Assembly (NCBI RefSeq): GCF_003116585.1
Contig: NZ_QEHM01000011.1
Span: 102,267 to 166,266 of the forward strand
From: Albibacillus kandeliae
GTDB lineage: Bacteria > Pseudomonadota > Alphaproteobacteria > Rhodobacterales > Rhodobacteraceae
DNA length: 64,000 bases
Reading direction: 5' to 3'
In this document: one piece after another, positions 18,546 through 26,720 of the stretch
Layout: the number at the start of each line of letters is the position of its first letter
How positions within the stretch are numbered: position 1 is the first letter of the stretch
Program-made: the position numbers and the translations under genes
The notes under the pieces: generated by a model
Databases searched by the model: none
What the model saw: only the letters and a program-made list of their open reading frames with translations
Told to the model about the DNA's origin: nothing

Positions 18546-19208
18546 TCAGGCCTCGAAGGGCTCGATCAGCTCCTCGCCCTCGGCCCGGTTGGAGTTGACC
18601 TTCGGATCGACGCGGTACCAGTCCAGCACCCCTTCGGCGCCGGGCTCCATCAGCCGCGCCGCGCCCTTGCCCTCCTCACCGAGCCAGAGCGCCCAGTCGT
18701 CGGGTTCGAGGATCAGCGGCATCCGGTGGTGGATAGCCGACATGGCCGTATTGGCCGCGGTGGTGACGATGGCGCAGGTTTCCTGCGGATCGTCCTTGCC
18801 CCAGCTCTGCCAGATACCGGCGAATGCGATGGGCGCGCTGTCCTCGCGAAAGATGTACCACGGCAGCCGGTTGCCCGCGGTGTCCTTGGTCCATTCGTAA
18901 AAGCCCGTCGCCGGGATCAGGCAGCGCCGTTCGCGGCAGGCCGCGCGAAAGGCGGGTTTCTCGGCCAGCGTCTCGGCGCGGGCATTGATCAGCAGCGGCC
19001 CCGAGGTCTCTTCCTTGTACCAATGCGGCAGGAACCCCCAGCGCATCGAGACGAGGTTGCGCCCGCTCTCGCCGCTCCGGATGACATGCACCTGCGTGGT
19101 CGGGCAGACGTTGAAGTTGGGAACCGCCGGCAGCGCGTTCGCGGGGCGCGCGGCAAAGAGCTGCGCCATCGCATCGGGTGGCAGGGTGATGGCATAGCGT
19201 CCGCACAT
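18546..19208 (-). CDS. SRAP-domain (YedK/HMCES-type) abasic-site protein
   Basis: 220 residues starting 'MCGRYA'; Cys2 becomes the N-terminal nucleophile after Met removal. Other SRAP residues are visible: 'INARAETLAEKPAF' (Asn of the active site), 'GFYEW' (Glu) and 'IHHRMPLIL' (His). Family members crosslink covalently to abasic sites in single-stranded DNA and protect them. The start is fixed by the required Met-Cys. It stands between the M20 peptidase and the receiver-like gene on the same strand, without obvious functional ties. Confidence 0.93.
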   Translation of the reverse strand: MCGRYAITLPPDAMAQLFAARPANALPAVPNFNVCPTTQVHVIRSGESGRNLVSMRWGFLPHWYKEETSGPLLINARAETLAEKPAFRAACRERRCLIPATGFYEWTKDTAGNRLPWYIFREDSAPIAFAGIWQSWGKDDPQETCAIVTTAANTAMSAIHHRMPLILEPDDWALWLGEEGKGAARLMEPGAEGVLDWYRVDPKVNSNRAEGEELIEPFEA

Positions 19209-19250
19209 GGCGGCGATGCTAGCGCAACGTCGCCGCGTTGCAAGCGCGCG

Positions 19251-19646
19251 TCAGATTGCCGGACGCACGGCCTCCTGCGCCACGAGGGCCGAGATGCTCG
19301 CCACCAGCTGCTCGCTGACGAAAGGCTTTGGCAGGCAGATGGTGCGCGAGGTGACGCCGAGGCCCGGCGCACGATTGAGATCGTCCGCCAGCACCACCGA
19401 GGGCACCCCGAAGCGGCAGAGCTCGCCCACCAGCGCGGTCACCAGCCCCTCCCCGAGATCGGGGTCGAGCACGGCAAGCGTGATCTGGGAGGGATCGAGG
19501 AACAGGCCCTCGGGCGCAATGCCCTCTTCATACACGCTTACGACGTATCCAAGCTCGCTCAGGGCCGCTTCCACGTCCAGAGCGACGACCGCATCACTGA
19601 TCGCTGATATGGCCACCGGCGCACCGGTAGGTCTGTGTATCATCAT
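19251..19646 (-). CDS. Stand-alone degenerate receiver-domain protein
   Basis: 131 residues forming one CheY-like receiver fold. Asp61 in 'AVLDPDLG' and Lys107 in 'CLPKPF' occupy the phospho-acceptor and conserved Lys positions. The usual acidic pair at the end of strand 1 is replaced ('AISAISDA'), and the conserved Ser/Thr is Ala87 in 'VVLADD'. It has no output domain. Phosphorylation is therefore doubtful and it may act as a pseudo-receiver. Start 19646 (MMIHRP) is chosen; 19643 is equally possible, and the extension to 19721 is not receiver-like. No kinase is nearby. Confidence 0.7.
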   Translation of the reverse strand: MMIHRPTGAPVAISAISDAVVALDVEAALSELGYVVSVYEEGIAPEGLFLDPSQITLAVLDPDLGEGLVTALVGELCRFGVPSVVLADDLNRAPGLGVTSRTICLPKPFVSEQLVASISALVAQEAVRPAI

Positions 19647-19720
19647 GGTAATCTGCGATGTCCCTGAAACCGCCGAAGCCCTGGGAACGGCCGGCGGCCG
19701 TCGTGCTTCTGAACCGCTCA

Positions 19721-19750
19721 AGTATCATCAGGCTTCAACATCTTAGGCAA
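19721..19750 (-). promoter_or_regulatory. Possible promoter of the receiver-like gene
   Basis: On the minus strand TTGCCT (19745-19750), an 18-nt spacer and GATACT (19721-19726); each box matches 4 of 6 consensus positions. It would start RNA about 65 nt before the gene. Weak. Confidence 0.25.
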
Positions 19751-19804
19751 GCCGTAATCGTCGGGCCACCGCAAATAAGTCGTTGAAACGCCGAAATGTC
19801 GGGA

Positions 19805-19828
19805 ATGCGGGCGGAGAACCGCCCGCAT
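19805..19828 (-). terminator. Stem-loop terminator of the 5'-nucleotidase gene
   Basis: Perfect 10-bp GC-rich arms (19805-19814 and 19819-19828) with a 4-nt loop, 37 nt past the nucleotidase stop. No long T-run follows, but the stem strength and place fit termination. Confidence 0.55.
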
Positions 19829-19865
19829 CCTGCCAAACGCACCGGAACCCGGTGAAATGGGGGCC

Positions 19866-21437
19866 TCACTTCTTGGTGATGCGCCCGTCGGTATAGGGTT
19901 TGTAGGGCGCGTTCGCGGCCAGGTACTCGGCGGTGACATCGGCGAGATCGGGCCCGAAATCATAGGCTTTCTCGGCGCCCGAGAACATCTTGTAGCCGTC
20001 GCCGCCGGTGCGGACGTAGTTGTTGGTGACCACGAGATAGGTCTTGGCCGGGTCGATCGGCACCCAGCTGTCGCCTTCCATCACCATCACGTCCGACACC
20101 CGCTTGCCGGGCTCGGCGGCGCCGTCGAAGGTGTACTTGAGGCCCGCGACCTGGGCAAAGCGCCCGGCGGTGTCCTCGAGCTGGCTCACTCCGTTTTCCA
20201 GCGCCTCGACGATGGTCGAGCCCGGGGTTTCGAAGGTCGAGAGCGTGTTCTGGAACGGCAGCACCGTCAGCACCTCGCCCATCGTCACCTCGCCCGCGTC
20301 GATCGAGGCGCGCAGCCCGCCGCCGTTGGCGATGGCGATGGTCACGCCCTGGTCCTTGACGCGGTCGAGCATGGCGTCGGCGACGAGGTTGCCCATGGCG
20401 CATTCGCCGGTCCGGCAGGCGTTCTTGTCGCCGTCGATGGCTTCGGCGGACTCGGCCACCACCTTGTTGCGGATTTCCTCCAGCGGCTTGGCCGCCTCGG
20501 CGATGCGCGCCTTGACCGCCTCGTCCTCGGACACCGCCGCATCCATGATGATCGGCTCGCCCTCGGCCTTGGTGACGTTGCCGTCATCGTCGAAGGTCAC
20601 GTTCAGCTCGCCCAGGAACTTGCCGTAGGCATAGGCCGAGACGATGGCGGTGCTGCCCACCATGGTCGGATAGGGGCCTTCGGCCTTGTCCGAGGTGTTG
20701 GAGAGGAAGGTGTTGGTGTGCCCGCCCACGATCACGTCGACACCAGTGGTGTTCTCGGCGACGCGCTGGTCGACCTTGTAGCCCGAGTGGGACAGCACGA
20801 TGATCTTGTTCACGCCCTCGGCGGTCAGCTTGTCGACCTCGCCCTGCACGGCATCCACCGGGTCGGTGAAGATGATGTTGGGCCCGGGGCTCGCCAGTTC
20901 GTCGGTGTCCTGCGGGGTCAGGCCGATCAGGCCGATCTTCTCGCCGTTCTTCTCGATCACGGTGGACTTCATCAGCGCGTCCGACAGCAGCTTCTCGCCG
21001 CTGACGTCGGCGTTCGACATCAGGACCGGGAAATCGACCGCATCCATGAAGCCGCGCAGAACCTCGGGGCCGTCGTCGAATTCGTGGTTGCCCACGGTCA
21101 TCGCGTCGTAGCCCATCTTGTTCATCATCTCGGCGGCGAGCTTGCCCTTGTAGTAGGTGTAGAACAGCGTGCCCTGGAACTGGTCACCCCCGTCCACCAG
21201 CAGCGAATTCCCGGACCGCGCCCGCGCGTCCTCGATGGCGGTCATCAGGCGGGCGGAGCCGCCGAAACACTTGCCCTCGGCATTGTCCTCTGCCCCGCAG
21301 CCGCTGTCGTACTTGCTGATCGGCTCGAAGCGCGCGTGGAAGTCGTTGGTGTGCAGGATGGTCAGCGAGTAGTCGGCGGCGGCAGTCCCGGCGGTGAGGC
21401 CCAACGCGGCAACGGTGGACAGGAATCGGTAAATCAT
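19866..21437 (-). CDS. Periplasmic bifunctional metallophosphatase/5'-nucleotidase
   Basis: 523 residues with a Sec signal peptide (1-21, ending AAA). The N-terminal calcineurin-like domain has the dinuclear metal motifs 'LHTNDFHARFEP', 'VGNHEFDDG', 'VLSHSG' and 'VGGHTN'. The C-terminal half has the UshA-type substrate domain with 'IANGGGLRASIDAG' and 'VVTNNYVRTGGDGY'. Such enzymes dephosphorylate nucleotides, or split nucleotide sugars, in the periplasm to recover nucleosides and phosphate. Cysteines near 'SGCGAEDNAEGKC' and 'NACRTGEC' suggest disulfides. It is preceded by a copy of the dispersed 3'-end motif belonging to ccmG. Confidence 0.9.
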   Translation of the reverse strand: MIYRFLSTVAALGLTAGTAAADYSLTILHTNDFHARFEPISKYDSGCGAEDNAEGKCFGGSARLMTAIEDARARSGNSLLVDGGDQFQGTLFYTYYKGKLAAEMMNKMGYDAMTVGNHEFDDGPEVLRGFMDAVDFPVLMSNADVSGEKLLSDALMKSTVIEKNGEKIGLIGLTPQDTDELASPGPNIIFTDPVDAVQGEVDKLTAEGVNKIIVLSHSGYKVDQRVAENTTGVDVIVGGHTNTFLSNTSDKAEGPYPTMVGSTAIVSAYAYGKFLGELNVTFDDDGNVTKAEGEPIIMDAAVSEDEAVKARIAEAAKPLEEIRNKVVAESAEAIDGDKNACRTGECAMGNLVADAMLDRVKDQGVTIAIANGGGLRASIDAGEVTMGEVLTVLPFQNTLSTFETPGSTIVEALENGVSQLEDTAGRFAQVAGLKYTFDGAAEPGKRVSDVMVMEGDSWVPIDPAKTYLVVTNNYVRTGGDGYKMFSGAEKAYDFGPDLADVTAEYLAANAPYKPYTDGRITKK

Positions 21438-21537
21438 GGCAACTCTCCCGGTTGTGTTATCCGGCTCATGGGAGCCGTTTTTCCCTCACGAGTCAAAGCA
21501 TACCGCGGGGAAGCGCCGGGCGCGCGCACCCTACCCG

Positions 21538-21564
21538 CTTCTTTGGGTTGCAAGTATCCCGGGG
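21538..21564 (-). repeat. Dispersed 3'-end motif, copy A (after ccmG)
   Basis: On the minus strand CCCCGGGATACTT, a short spacer, AACCCAAAGAAG. It starts 20 nt past the ccmG stop, behind a hairpin formed by AGTGAG and its complement. It matches the copies near 41,961, 42,008, 47,337, 47,374 and 51,573 and keeps the same orientation relative to the upstream gene. Confidence 0.75.
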
Positions 21565-21583
21565 AGTGTGAGGGGCTGGCCGC

Positions 21584-22123
21584 TCACTCCGACTGTGCCG
21601 CCTCCAGCGCGGGCAGGATGGTCTCCCGCAGCACCCGCTCGGTGATCGGTCCGGCAAAGCGCAGCCGCACGGTGCCGTCGCCGTCGATCACGTAGGTCTC
21701 GGGCACGCCGTAGACCCCCCAGTCGAGCGCGGTGCGCCCGCTGCTGTCTGCGCCGAGCGCGGTGAAGGGGTCGCCCAGTTCCTCGAGGAACCCGAGCGCC
21801 TTCTCCGGATCGTCCTTGTAGTTGATCCCGTAGATCTTCACCCCGTCCTCCGACAGGGCCTCGAGGTTCGGATGCTCGGCCCGGCAGGGCGCGCACCAAC
21901 TGGCCCAGTAGTTCACCAGCTTCACCTCGCCGTCGCGCAGGGTGCTGTCGTCGAAGGGTACCTTGCCTTGCATCTCGGTGATCTGCAGCGGCGGCGCCGT
22001 GCGCCCGACCAGCGTGGAGGGCAGCGCCTCGGGGTCGTCGCGGAACATGCCGACCGCCACCACCGCCACGAAGCCGAGGAAGATCAGCGGCGGCGCGATC
22101 ATCAGGGGCGAAATCCTAGCCAT
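21584..22123 (-). CDS. ccmG: Thiol:disulfide interchange protein for cytochrome c maturation
   Basis: 179 residues (CcmG/DsbE). One N-terminal membrane anchor (about 7-26), then a periplasmic thioredoxin fold with the redox motif 'WCAPC' (Cys77, Cys80) and the cis-Pro segment 'YGVPETYVID'. It keeps apocytochrome c cysteines or CcmH reduced for heme attachment. Its start overlaps the ccmD stop by 8 nt. It is the last gene of ccmA-B-C-D-G here; ccmE, ccmF and ccmH are not in the window. Confidence 0.93.
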   Translation of the reverse strand: MARISPLMIAPPLIFLGFVAVVAVGMFRDDPEALPSTLVGRTAPPLQITEMQGKVPFDDSTLRDGEVKLVNYWASWCAPCRAEHPNLEALSEDGVKIYGINYKDDPEKALGFLEELGDPFTALGADSSGRTALDWGVYGVPETYVIDGDGTVRLRFAGPITERVLRETILPALEAAQSE

Positions 22124-22274
22124 TGCGCTGCATCCTTCGTTCGACCTGTTCCATCTCGGCCCGCACCCGGCGGCCGCGCCAGACGGTCAGGGCCACCAGC
22201 ACCGCCAGCAGCCCCAGCGAGGCGCCGTAGGCCGAGATCACCGTGACCGCGTATTTCCCGAGATCGGGCATCAT
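22116..22274 (-). CDS. ccmD: Heme exporter protein CcmD
   Basis: A 52-residue protein with one membrane helix (about 13-31) and a basic, charged C-terminus ('RGRRVRAEMEQVERRMQ'), as in CcmD, which holds the CcmABC-CcmE complex together. The start ATG at 22274 overlaps the ccmC stop (ATGA), and the stop overlaps ccmG. Assigned by position, size and topology, since the family is poorly conserved. Confidence 0.85.
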   Translation of the reverse strand: MMPDLGKYAVTVISAYGASLGLLAVLVALTVWRGRRVRAEMEQVERRMQRNG

Positions 22275-23023
22275 GCCCCTGCCCTTTCCCGCGCCATCAG
22301 CGCCCGGATCCGCCGCGACCGGATCTCGGTGCCGGTCCGGTACAGCACGAGGGCGATGAACAGCAGCACGAAGCCGACGATGCAGACCATCAGGGGCACG
22401 AAAAAGACGTTGCTGACCTTCTCCTCGGTATCGCTGCCCGTGATCGCGGCGGCGCGCATCACCGAGGCGCCCTGGTGCAGCCCCTGGTTCCAGAAGTTCA
22501 CCGCGTAGCGCGACAGGATCGCGAAGACCGAGCCGACGAGGCAGAGGACAGACGTGAGGTCCGCCGCCGTGTCCGGGTTGTCGATGGCCTCCCACAGGGC
22601 CATATAGCCGAGGTAGAAGAGGAACAGGATGAGGAACGAGGTCAGCCGCGGATCCCAGGCCCACCAGGTGCCCCACATCGGCTGGCCCCAGATCGCGCCG
22701 GTGACAAGGGCGATCACCGTCATCGTCGCGCCCACCGGAGCGGCGGCCCGCGCGGCCAGCGCGCTTACGTGATGGCGCCGCACCACCCAGATCAGCGAGG
22801 CGACCAGCATCATCAGCCAGCCGTTGATCGCCATCAGCGCGGCGGGCACGTGCAGGTAGATGATCTTGACGGTCGAACCCTGCCGGTAGTCGTCCGGCGT
22901 AAAGAAGAATCCCCAGACCAGTCCGACCGCGATGCAGGCAAGGGATACCGCCCAGACATAGGGCAGCACCCGCTCTGACGTGGTCAGGAACTTCTTAGGA
23001 TTGGCGTATTCCCACAGCGACAT
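22271..23023 (-). CDS. ccmC: Heme transporter protein CcmC
   Basis: 250 residues with six predicted membrane helices. The tryptophan-rich heme-handling motif is seen in 'WGTWWAWDPRLTS', and periplasmic histidines in 'YLHVPAALMA' and near 'QGLHQGASV' fit the conserved heme ligands. CcmC loads heme onto CcmE. It starts 45 nt after ccmB and overlaps ccmD by ATGA. Confidence 0.95.
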   Translation of the reverse strand: MSLWEYANPKKFLTTSERVLPYVWAVSLACIAVGLVWGFFFTPDDYRQGSTVKIIYLHVPAALMAINGWLMMLVASLIWVVRRHHVSALAARAAAPVGATMTVIALVTGAIWGQPMWGTWWAWDPRLTSFLILFLFYLGYMALWEAIDNPDTAADLTSVLCLVGSVFAILSRYAVNFWNQGLHQGASVMRAAAITGSDTEEKVSNVFFVPLMVCIVGFVLLFIALVLYRTGTEIRSRRIRALMARERAGA

Positions 23024-23068
23024 GACAGCTATCTATCCGCTCCACCCGGCCACGACAATTCACATCCC

Positions 23069-23725
23069 CTAGCGCAGATTGACGCGCAGGACGGCAGCGC
23101 TGGCAAAGGGCAGCAGCGCGGCGGTTCCAAGGGTGATCCCGGCCAGCATCAGCAGCGGCGTCGCCAGCTCCATCCCCGCCGCGCCCCGTCGCGCCACCTC
23201 GGCGCCGAAGATCAGGGTCGGCACGTAGAGCGGCAGAACCAGCAGCGACAGCAGCAGCCCGCCCCGCTTGAGCCCGACGGTCAGTGCGGCGCCGAAGGTC
23301 CCCACCACCGAGAGCGCGGGCGTGCCGAGCGCGAGGGACACCACCAGCCAGAGATAGCCCGGCCCCGGCAGGCTCAGCAGCACGCCCAGCACCGGCGCGG
23401 CCAGCACCAGAGGCAGGCCCGTGGTGAGCCAGTGGGCCAGCGCCTTGACGCTCACCGCCGCCTCCAGCGGCAGCGGCGCGGTGGCCAGCAGGTCGAGCGT
23501 GCCATCCTCCCAGTCGAGCGCCAGCAGGCGGTCGAGCGACAGGAGGCAGGCCAGCAGCGCCCCGAGCCACAGCACCCCCGGCGCGATGGTCGAGAGCAGG
23601 TCGGACTGCGGTCCGACGCTGAAGGGCACCAGGACGGTGACGATCAGGAAGAAGGCAAGGCCCAGCCCGAAGCCGCCCCCGGCGCGGAAGGCGAGCTTGA
23701 GGTCGCGGACCAGCAGCGCCCTCAC
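23069..23725 (-). CDS. ccmB: Heme exporter protein CcmB
   Basis: 218 residues, an integral membrane permease partner of CcmA. The start is GTG at 23725, overlapping the ccmA stop (GTGA); the protein then begins '[13 protein letters not shown]', typical of the family, followed by about six hydrophobic segments such as '[16 protein letters not shown]'. '[10 protein letters not shown]' in the first cytoplasmic loop is also characteristic. Frames extending further upstream are out of phase with ccmA and not real. Confidence 0.92.
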   Translation of the reverse strand: MRALLVRDLKLAFRAGGGFGLGLAFFLIVTVLVPFSVGPQSDLLSTIAPGVLWLGALLACLLSLDRLLALDWEDGTLDLLATAPLPLEAAVSVKALAHWLTTGLPLVLAAPVLGVLLSLPGPGYLWLVVSLALGTPALSVVGTFGAALTVGLKRGGLLLSLLVLPLYVPTLIFGAEVARRGAAGMELATPLLMLAGITLGTAALLPFASAAVLRVNLR

Positions 23726-24336
23726 GTGAAGGCCCCGTCGAAATCGTCGAGCGCCGGGAGGGTGGCGCGGAACGGGGCGAGGTCCAGCACTTCGGCGTCG
23801 AGCCCGAGGTCGATATGCGTCGCGATCAGCGCGCTGCCGCCGCGTTTCAGGTGATCGCGCACCGCCCCGGCGAACATGGCGACGGCGGACGTGTCGAGCG
23901 AGACGGTCGGCTCGTCGAGAATCCAGATCGGCCGCCCGGTCACCAGCAGCCGCGCCAGCCCGAGCCGACGCTTCTGACCGGCCGAGAGCGATCCGGCGGG
24001 CCGCTCTGCGAGGCCGTGGAGATCGTAGGCCTCCAGCGCCGCATCGATGGTCCCGGCGCCGAAGATGCGGGCCCAGAACTGCAGGTTCTCGGTGACCGTC
24101 AGCGTCGGTTTGAGCCCGTCGGAATGCGCCGCGTAGGCCACCCGCTCGTCCGCGCCTTCGATCAGCCCGTGCAGGGGCGGTTGCAGGCCCGCCAGCGTGC
24201 GCAGCAGGGTCGTCTTGCCGATCCCGTTCGGCCCCCGCAGGATCAGCGCCTGTCCCGGTTCCAGCGCAAAGGACAGGTTGTCCAGCACCGGAAGACCGCC
24301 GCGGGCAATGGCAAGATCCTGGACACGCAACATCAT
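23722..24336 (-). CDS. ccmA: Heme exporter ATP-binding protein CcmA
   Basis: 204-residue ABC ATPase of the CcmABCD complex that drives release of holo-CcmE. Walker A '[12 protein letters not shown]', signature '[14 protein letters not shown]' and Walker B '[12 protein letters not shown]' are present, with the H-loop His in 'ATHIDL'. Start is ATG 24336 or 24333 ('[11 protein letters not shown]'); the longer frame to 24567 has no similarity to CcmA N-termini. First gene of the ccm run. About 290 nt without a recognised gene separates it from the Mth938-like gene upstream. Confidence 0.93.
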   Translation of the reverse strand: MMLRVQDLAIARGGLPVLDNLSFALEPGQALILRGPNGIGKTTLLRTLAGLQPPLHGLIEGADERVAYAAHSDGLKPTLTVTENLQFWARIFGAGTIDAALEAYDLHGLAERPAGSLSAGQKRRLGLARLLVTGRPIWILDEPTVSLDTSAVAMFAGAVRDHLKRGGSALIATHIDLGLDAEVLDLAPFRATLPALDDFDGAFT

Positions 24337-24627
24337 GTCTGCCGGATAACCGATTGGCCCCGGGTGAAAAAGAAAAAACGCGCGGGGGGGAGGCTCGGGG
24401 GCCTGTGCTGCGACGATATCGAACCGGAACAAACTGGCATACCCGACCTTGCCCCTCGTCGAGGCGCCTGATGTCGGTGATGGCGCCCCTAGGCGGAGCC
24501 TGTAAATCTTGATGAAGAATCGGCAGCAAGATGTTGGCGGAAAAGGGCGCTCAACGCCCGACGACATTGAGAATACCGCCTGAAAGTCGACTAACCGCCC
24601 AAGCTGCGTATTAGGCTCCCCCCGCCC

Positions 24628-24981
24628 TCAGACCGGCAGCAGGGCCAATGCCACGCGGCGTCCTTCGGACAGCAGAACGTTGTAGGTCCGGCAGGCGGCG
24701 GGGGAGGTCATGGCCTCGACGCCGACTCCGGCGTCCTCGACCGCCTGACGCAGGGGGGCGGGCACATGCGCCACCTCGGCCCCGGTGCCGACGAAGAGCA
24801 CGTCGATCTGCCCCGCCAGAGCCACCAGCGAGGCCACGTCGTCGTAACCGGCCCAGGCGCGTGTGCCGGAGGGGCCGGAGATCACCGCGCCCTCGAACAC
24901 GGCCCCGCCGATGCGGAAGAAGCCGGGGCCATAGCCCTCGACGGGCCGGGCATCGTTGAAGGTCACTTCGTTGAGGCGCAT
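24628..24981 (-). CDS. Mth938-like (DUF498/NDUFAF3-type) protein
   Basis: 117 residues with the compact Mth938 fold: 'RIGGAVFEGAVISGP' near the N-terminus and 'DVLFVGTGAEVAHVPAPLRQAVEDAGVGVEAMTSPAACRTYN' typical of the family ('GTG', then 'M.T..A.R.YN'). Bacterial members are often found next to secDF; the mitochondrial relative NDUFAF3 helps assemble complex I. Function here is unproven. It follows the TSUP gene by 24 nt on the same strand, in the yajC-secDF run. Confidence 0.88.
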   Translation of the reverse strand: MRLNEVTFNDARPVEGYGPGFFRIGGAVFEGAVISGPSGTRAWAGYDDVASLVALAGQIDVLFVGTGAEVAHVPAPLRQAVEDAGVGVEAMTSPAACRTYNVLLSEGRRVALALLPV

Positions 24982-25005
24982 GGGGTCTCTCCCGGTGTCA
25001 GGATC

Positions 25006-25758
25006 TCAGTGCCAGACCGGCAGGCCCAGAATGGCAGAGGTGGCGATGATGCCGTAGGCGACGGCGCGGAACTGCCGCTCGGACCCGAGGCCGAAGAGTC
25101 GGCCGCCGAGCAGGTTCGCGACCATGTATGGCACGGAGAACACCAGACCCGCAACGACCGGACCCGTTTCCATCAGCCCGTAGGCGGCCAGCGTGGCGAT
25201 CAGCAGCAGGTCGATGAAGGTCAGGAACAGCAGGAGGTTGGCGCGGATCGCCGCGATGGAGAGGCTGGAGGCCATGTAGAACATGATCACCGGCGGACCG
25301 GCGATGCCCACCGCCCCGCCCAGCACGCCCGAGAGGGCCCCTGCCCCGGCGACCAGCGGCGGCGTCAGCGTTCCGTGGTACCGCCAGCCCCGCATCAGCG
25401 CGGCCAGCACGCCGAGCACCACGAGCGAGACCAGCCAGTTGAAGAAGATCGGCGACATGTGCGAGAGCGCCAGCACCCCAAGCGGCATGGCGATGGCGGC
25501 ACCAAGGCTCAGGCGCACGAGGTCGCCGCGGTTCGCGTTGTGGAGCGCGCCGGGGATGTTGGGCAGCGGCCCAAGCAGTTCGGCCATTGTGAGGAAGGTG
25601 AGTGCCCCGACCGGCCCGAGGACGGTTCCGGCGACCGGCATGATTATCATTGCCGCCCCGAAACCGGAAAAGCCGCGGACGATGCCCGCGACCACGACGG
25701 CCAGGAGGAGCCAGCCCAGGCCCTGAATTTCCAGGACCTGGGAAAGGATGTCAGGCAT
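25006..25758 (-). CDS. TSUP family (TauE/SafE) membrane permease
   Basis: 250 residues with about eight hydrophobic segments. 'VAGIVRGFSGFGAAMIIMP' near the N-terminus and the related 'GALSGVLGGAVGIAGPPVIMFYM' in the middle are the duplicated G-rich signature of the TauE/SafE (TSUP) family. Members export sulfite, sulfoacetate or other organosulfur anions, but the substrate here is open. The start at 25758 lies 8 nt inside secF, so it is probably co-translated with the Sec genes though unrelated to secretion. Confidence 0.88.
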   Translation of the reverse strand: MPDILSQVLEIQGLGWLLLAVVVAGIVRGFSGFGAAMIIMPVAGTVLGPVGALTFLTMAELLGPLPNIPGALHNANRGDLVRLSLGAAIAMPLGVLALSHMSPIFFNWLVSLVVLGVLAALMRGWRYHGTLTPPLVAGAGALSGVLGGAVGIAGPPVIMFYMASSLSIAAIRANLLLFLTFIDLLLIATLAAYGLMETGPVVAGLVFSVPYMVANLLGGRLFGLGSERQFRAVAYGIIATSAILGLPVWH

Positions 25759-26719
25759 CAATGTTGGCGAACTGGTTGCCGGCGTTGTTGTCCGGCTTGC
25801 TCCAGTCGCGCTTGACCCCCAGGAACAGCAGCACCGGCGAGGCGATGAAGATCGAGGAGTAGGTCCCGACCACGATGCCCCAGATCATCGCGAAGACGAA
25901 GCCGCGGATCACGTCGCCGCCCAGCACGATCAGCGCGATCAGCGCCAGCAGCGTGGTGAGCGAGGTCATAGTGGTCCGGCTCAGCGTCTCGTTTATCGAG
26001 AGGTTCAGGACCTCTTTCAGCGGTGTCTTCTTGAACTTGCGCAGGTTCTCCCGCACGCGGTCGAACACCACCACGGTATCGTTCAGCGAGTAGCCCACGA
26101 TGGTCAGCAGCGCCGCGATGATGGCGAGGTCGAACTTGATCTGCAGTTCGGAGAAGATGCCGATGGTTAGAACCACGTCGTGGATCAGCGCCACCACGGC
26201 GCCCACGGCGAACTGCCATTCAAAGCGCAGCCAGACGTAGATCAGCACCGCGCCGATGGCGAGGGCGACGGCCTGCACGGCGGTCCAGATCAGCTCGCCC
26301 GAGACCTTCGGGCCGACGGATTCGACCGACACGAACTTGATGTCGGGAGCGACCGTCTTGAGCGCCTCTTCCACCTGCTGGATCAGCTCGCTGGTGACCG
26401 CTTCCTCGTCGTCCTGCGCCTGGATGCGGATCATCGCGACGTGCTGGTCGGCGCGGAAGCTCGGGTCGAAGACCTCCGAGATCAGCACGTCCCCGAGGCC
26501 GAGGCCGGAGAGCGCGTCGCGGTAGGCGCCCACGTCCATCTCCTGCGTGCTCTCGGTGCGGATGGTGGTGCCGCCCCGGAAGTCGATGCCGTAGTTCAGG
26601 CCACGGACCCCGAAGGAGATGAAGCTGAGAACGATGAGGACCAGCGAGATCCCGAACCACAGCTTCCAGCGGCCGAAGAAATCGATCTTGGTATCGTCGG
26701 GTACAAGTCTCAGACGCAT
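25751..26719 (-). CDS. secF: Protein translocase subunit SecF
   Basis: 322 residues with six membrane helices and a periplasmic domain between the first two. The N-terminal 'YGIDFRGGTTI' and 'VGPKVSGELI' are hallmark SecD/SecF motifs; 'LTIVGYSLNDTVVVFDRVREN' and 'ETLSRTTMTSLTTLLAL' match the D-x4-D-x-R and helix 5-6 region. With SecD it uses the proton gradient to pull secreted proteins out of SecYEG. Starts 1 nt after secD ends. Confidence 0.97.
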   Translation of the reverse strand: MRLRLVPDDTKIDFFGRWKLWFGISLVLIVLSFISFGVRGLNYGIDFRGGTTIRTESTQEMDVGAYRDALSGLGLGDVLISEVFDPSFRADQHVAMIRIQAQDDEEAVTSELIQQVEEALKTVAPDIKFVSVESVGPKVSGELIWTAVQAVALAIGAVLIYVWLRFEWQFAVGAVVALIHDVVLTIGIFSELQIKFDLAIIAALLTIVGYSLNDTVVVFDRVRENLRKFKKTPLKEVLNLSINETLSRTTMTSLTTLLALIALIVLGGDVIRGFVFAMIWGIVVGTYSSIFIASPVLLFLGVKRDWSKPDNNAGNQFANIDA

Positions 26720-26720
26720 G

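Noticed and set aside
19718..19963. 81-codon minus frame between the receiver and nucleotidase genes
   Set aside because: Overlaps the nucleotidase 3' end and the terminator hairpin; no ribosome site.
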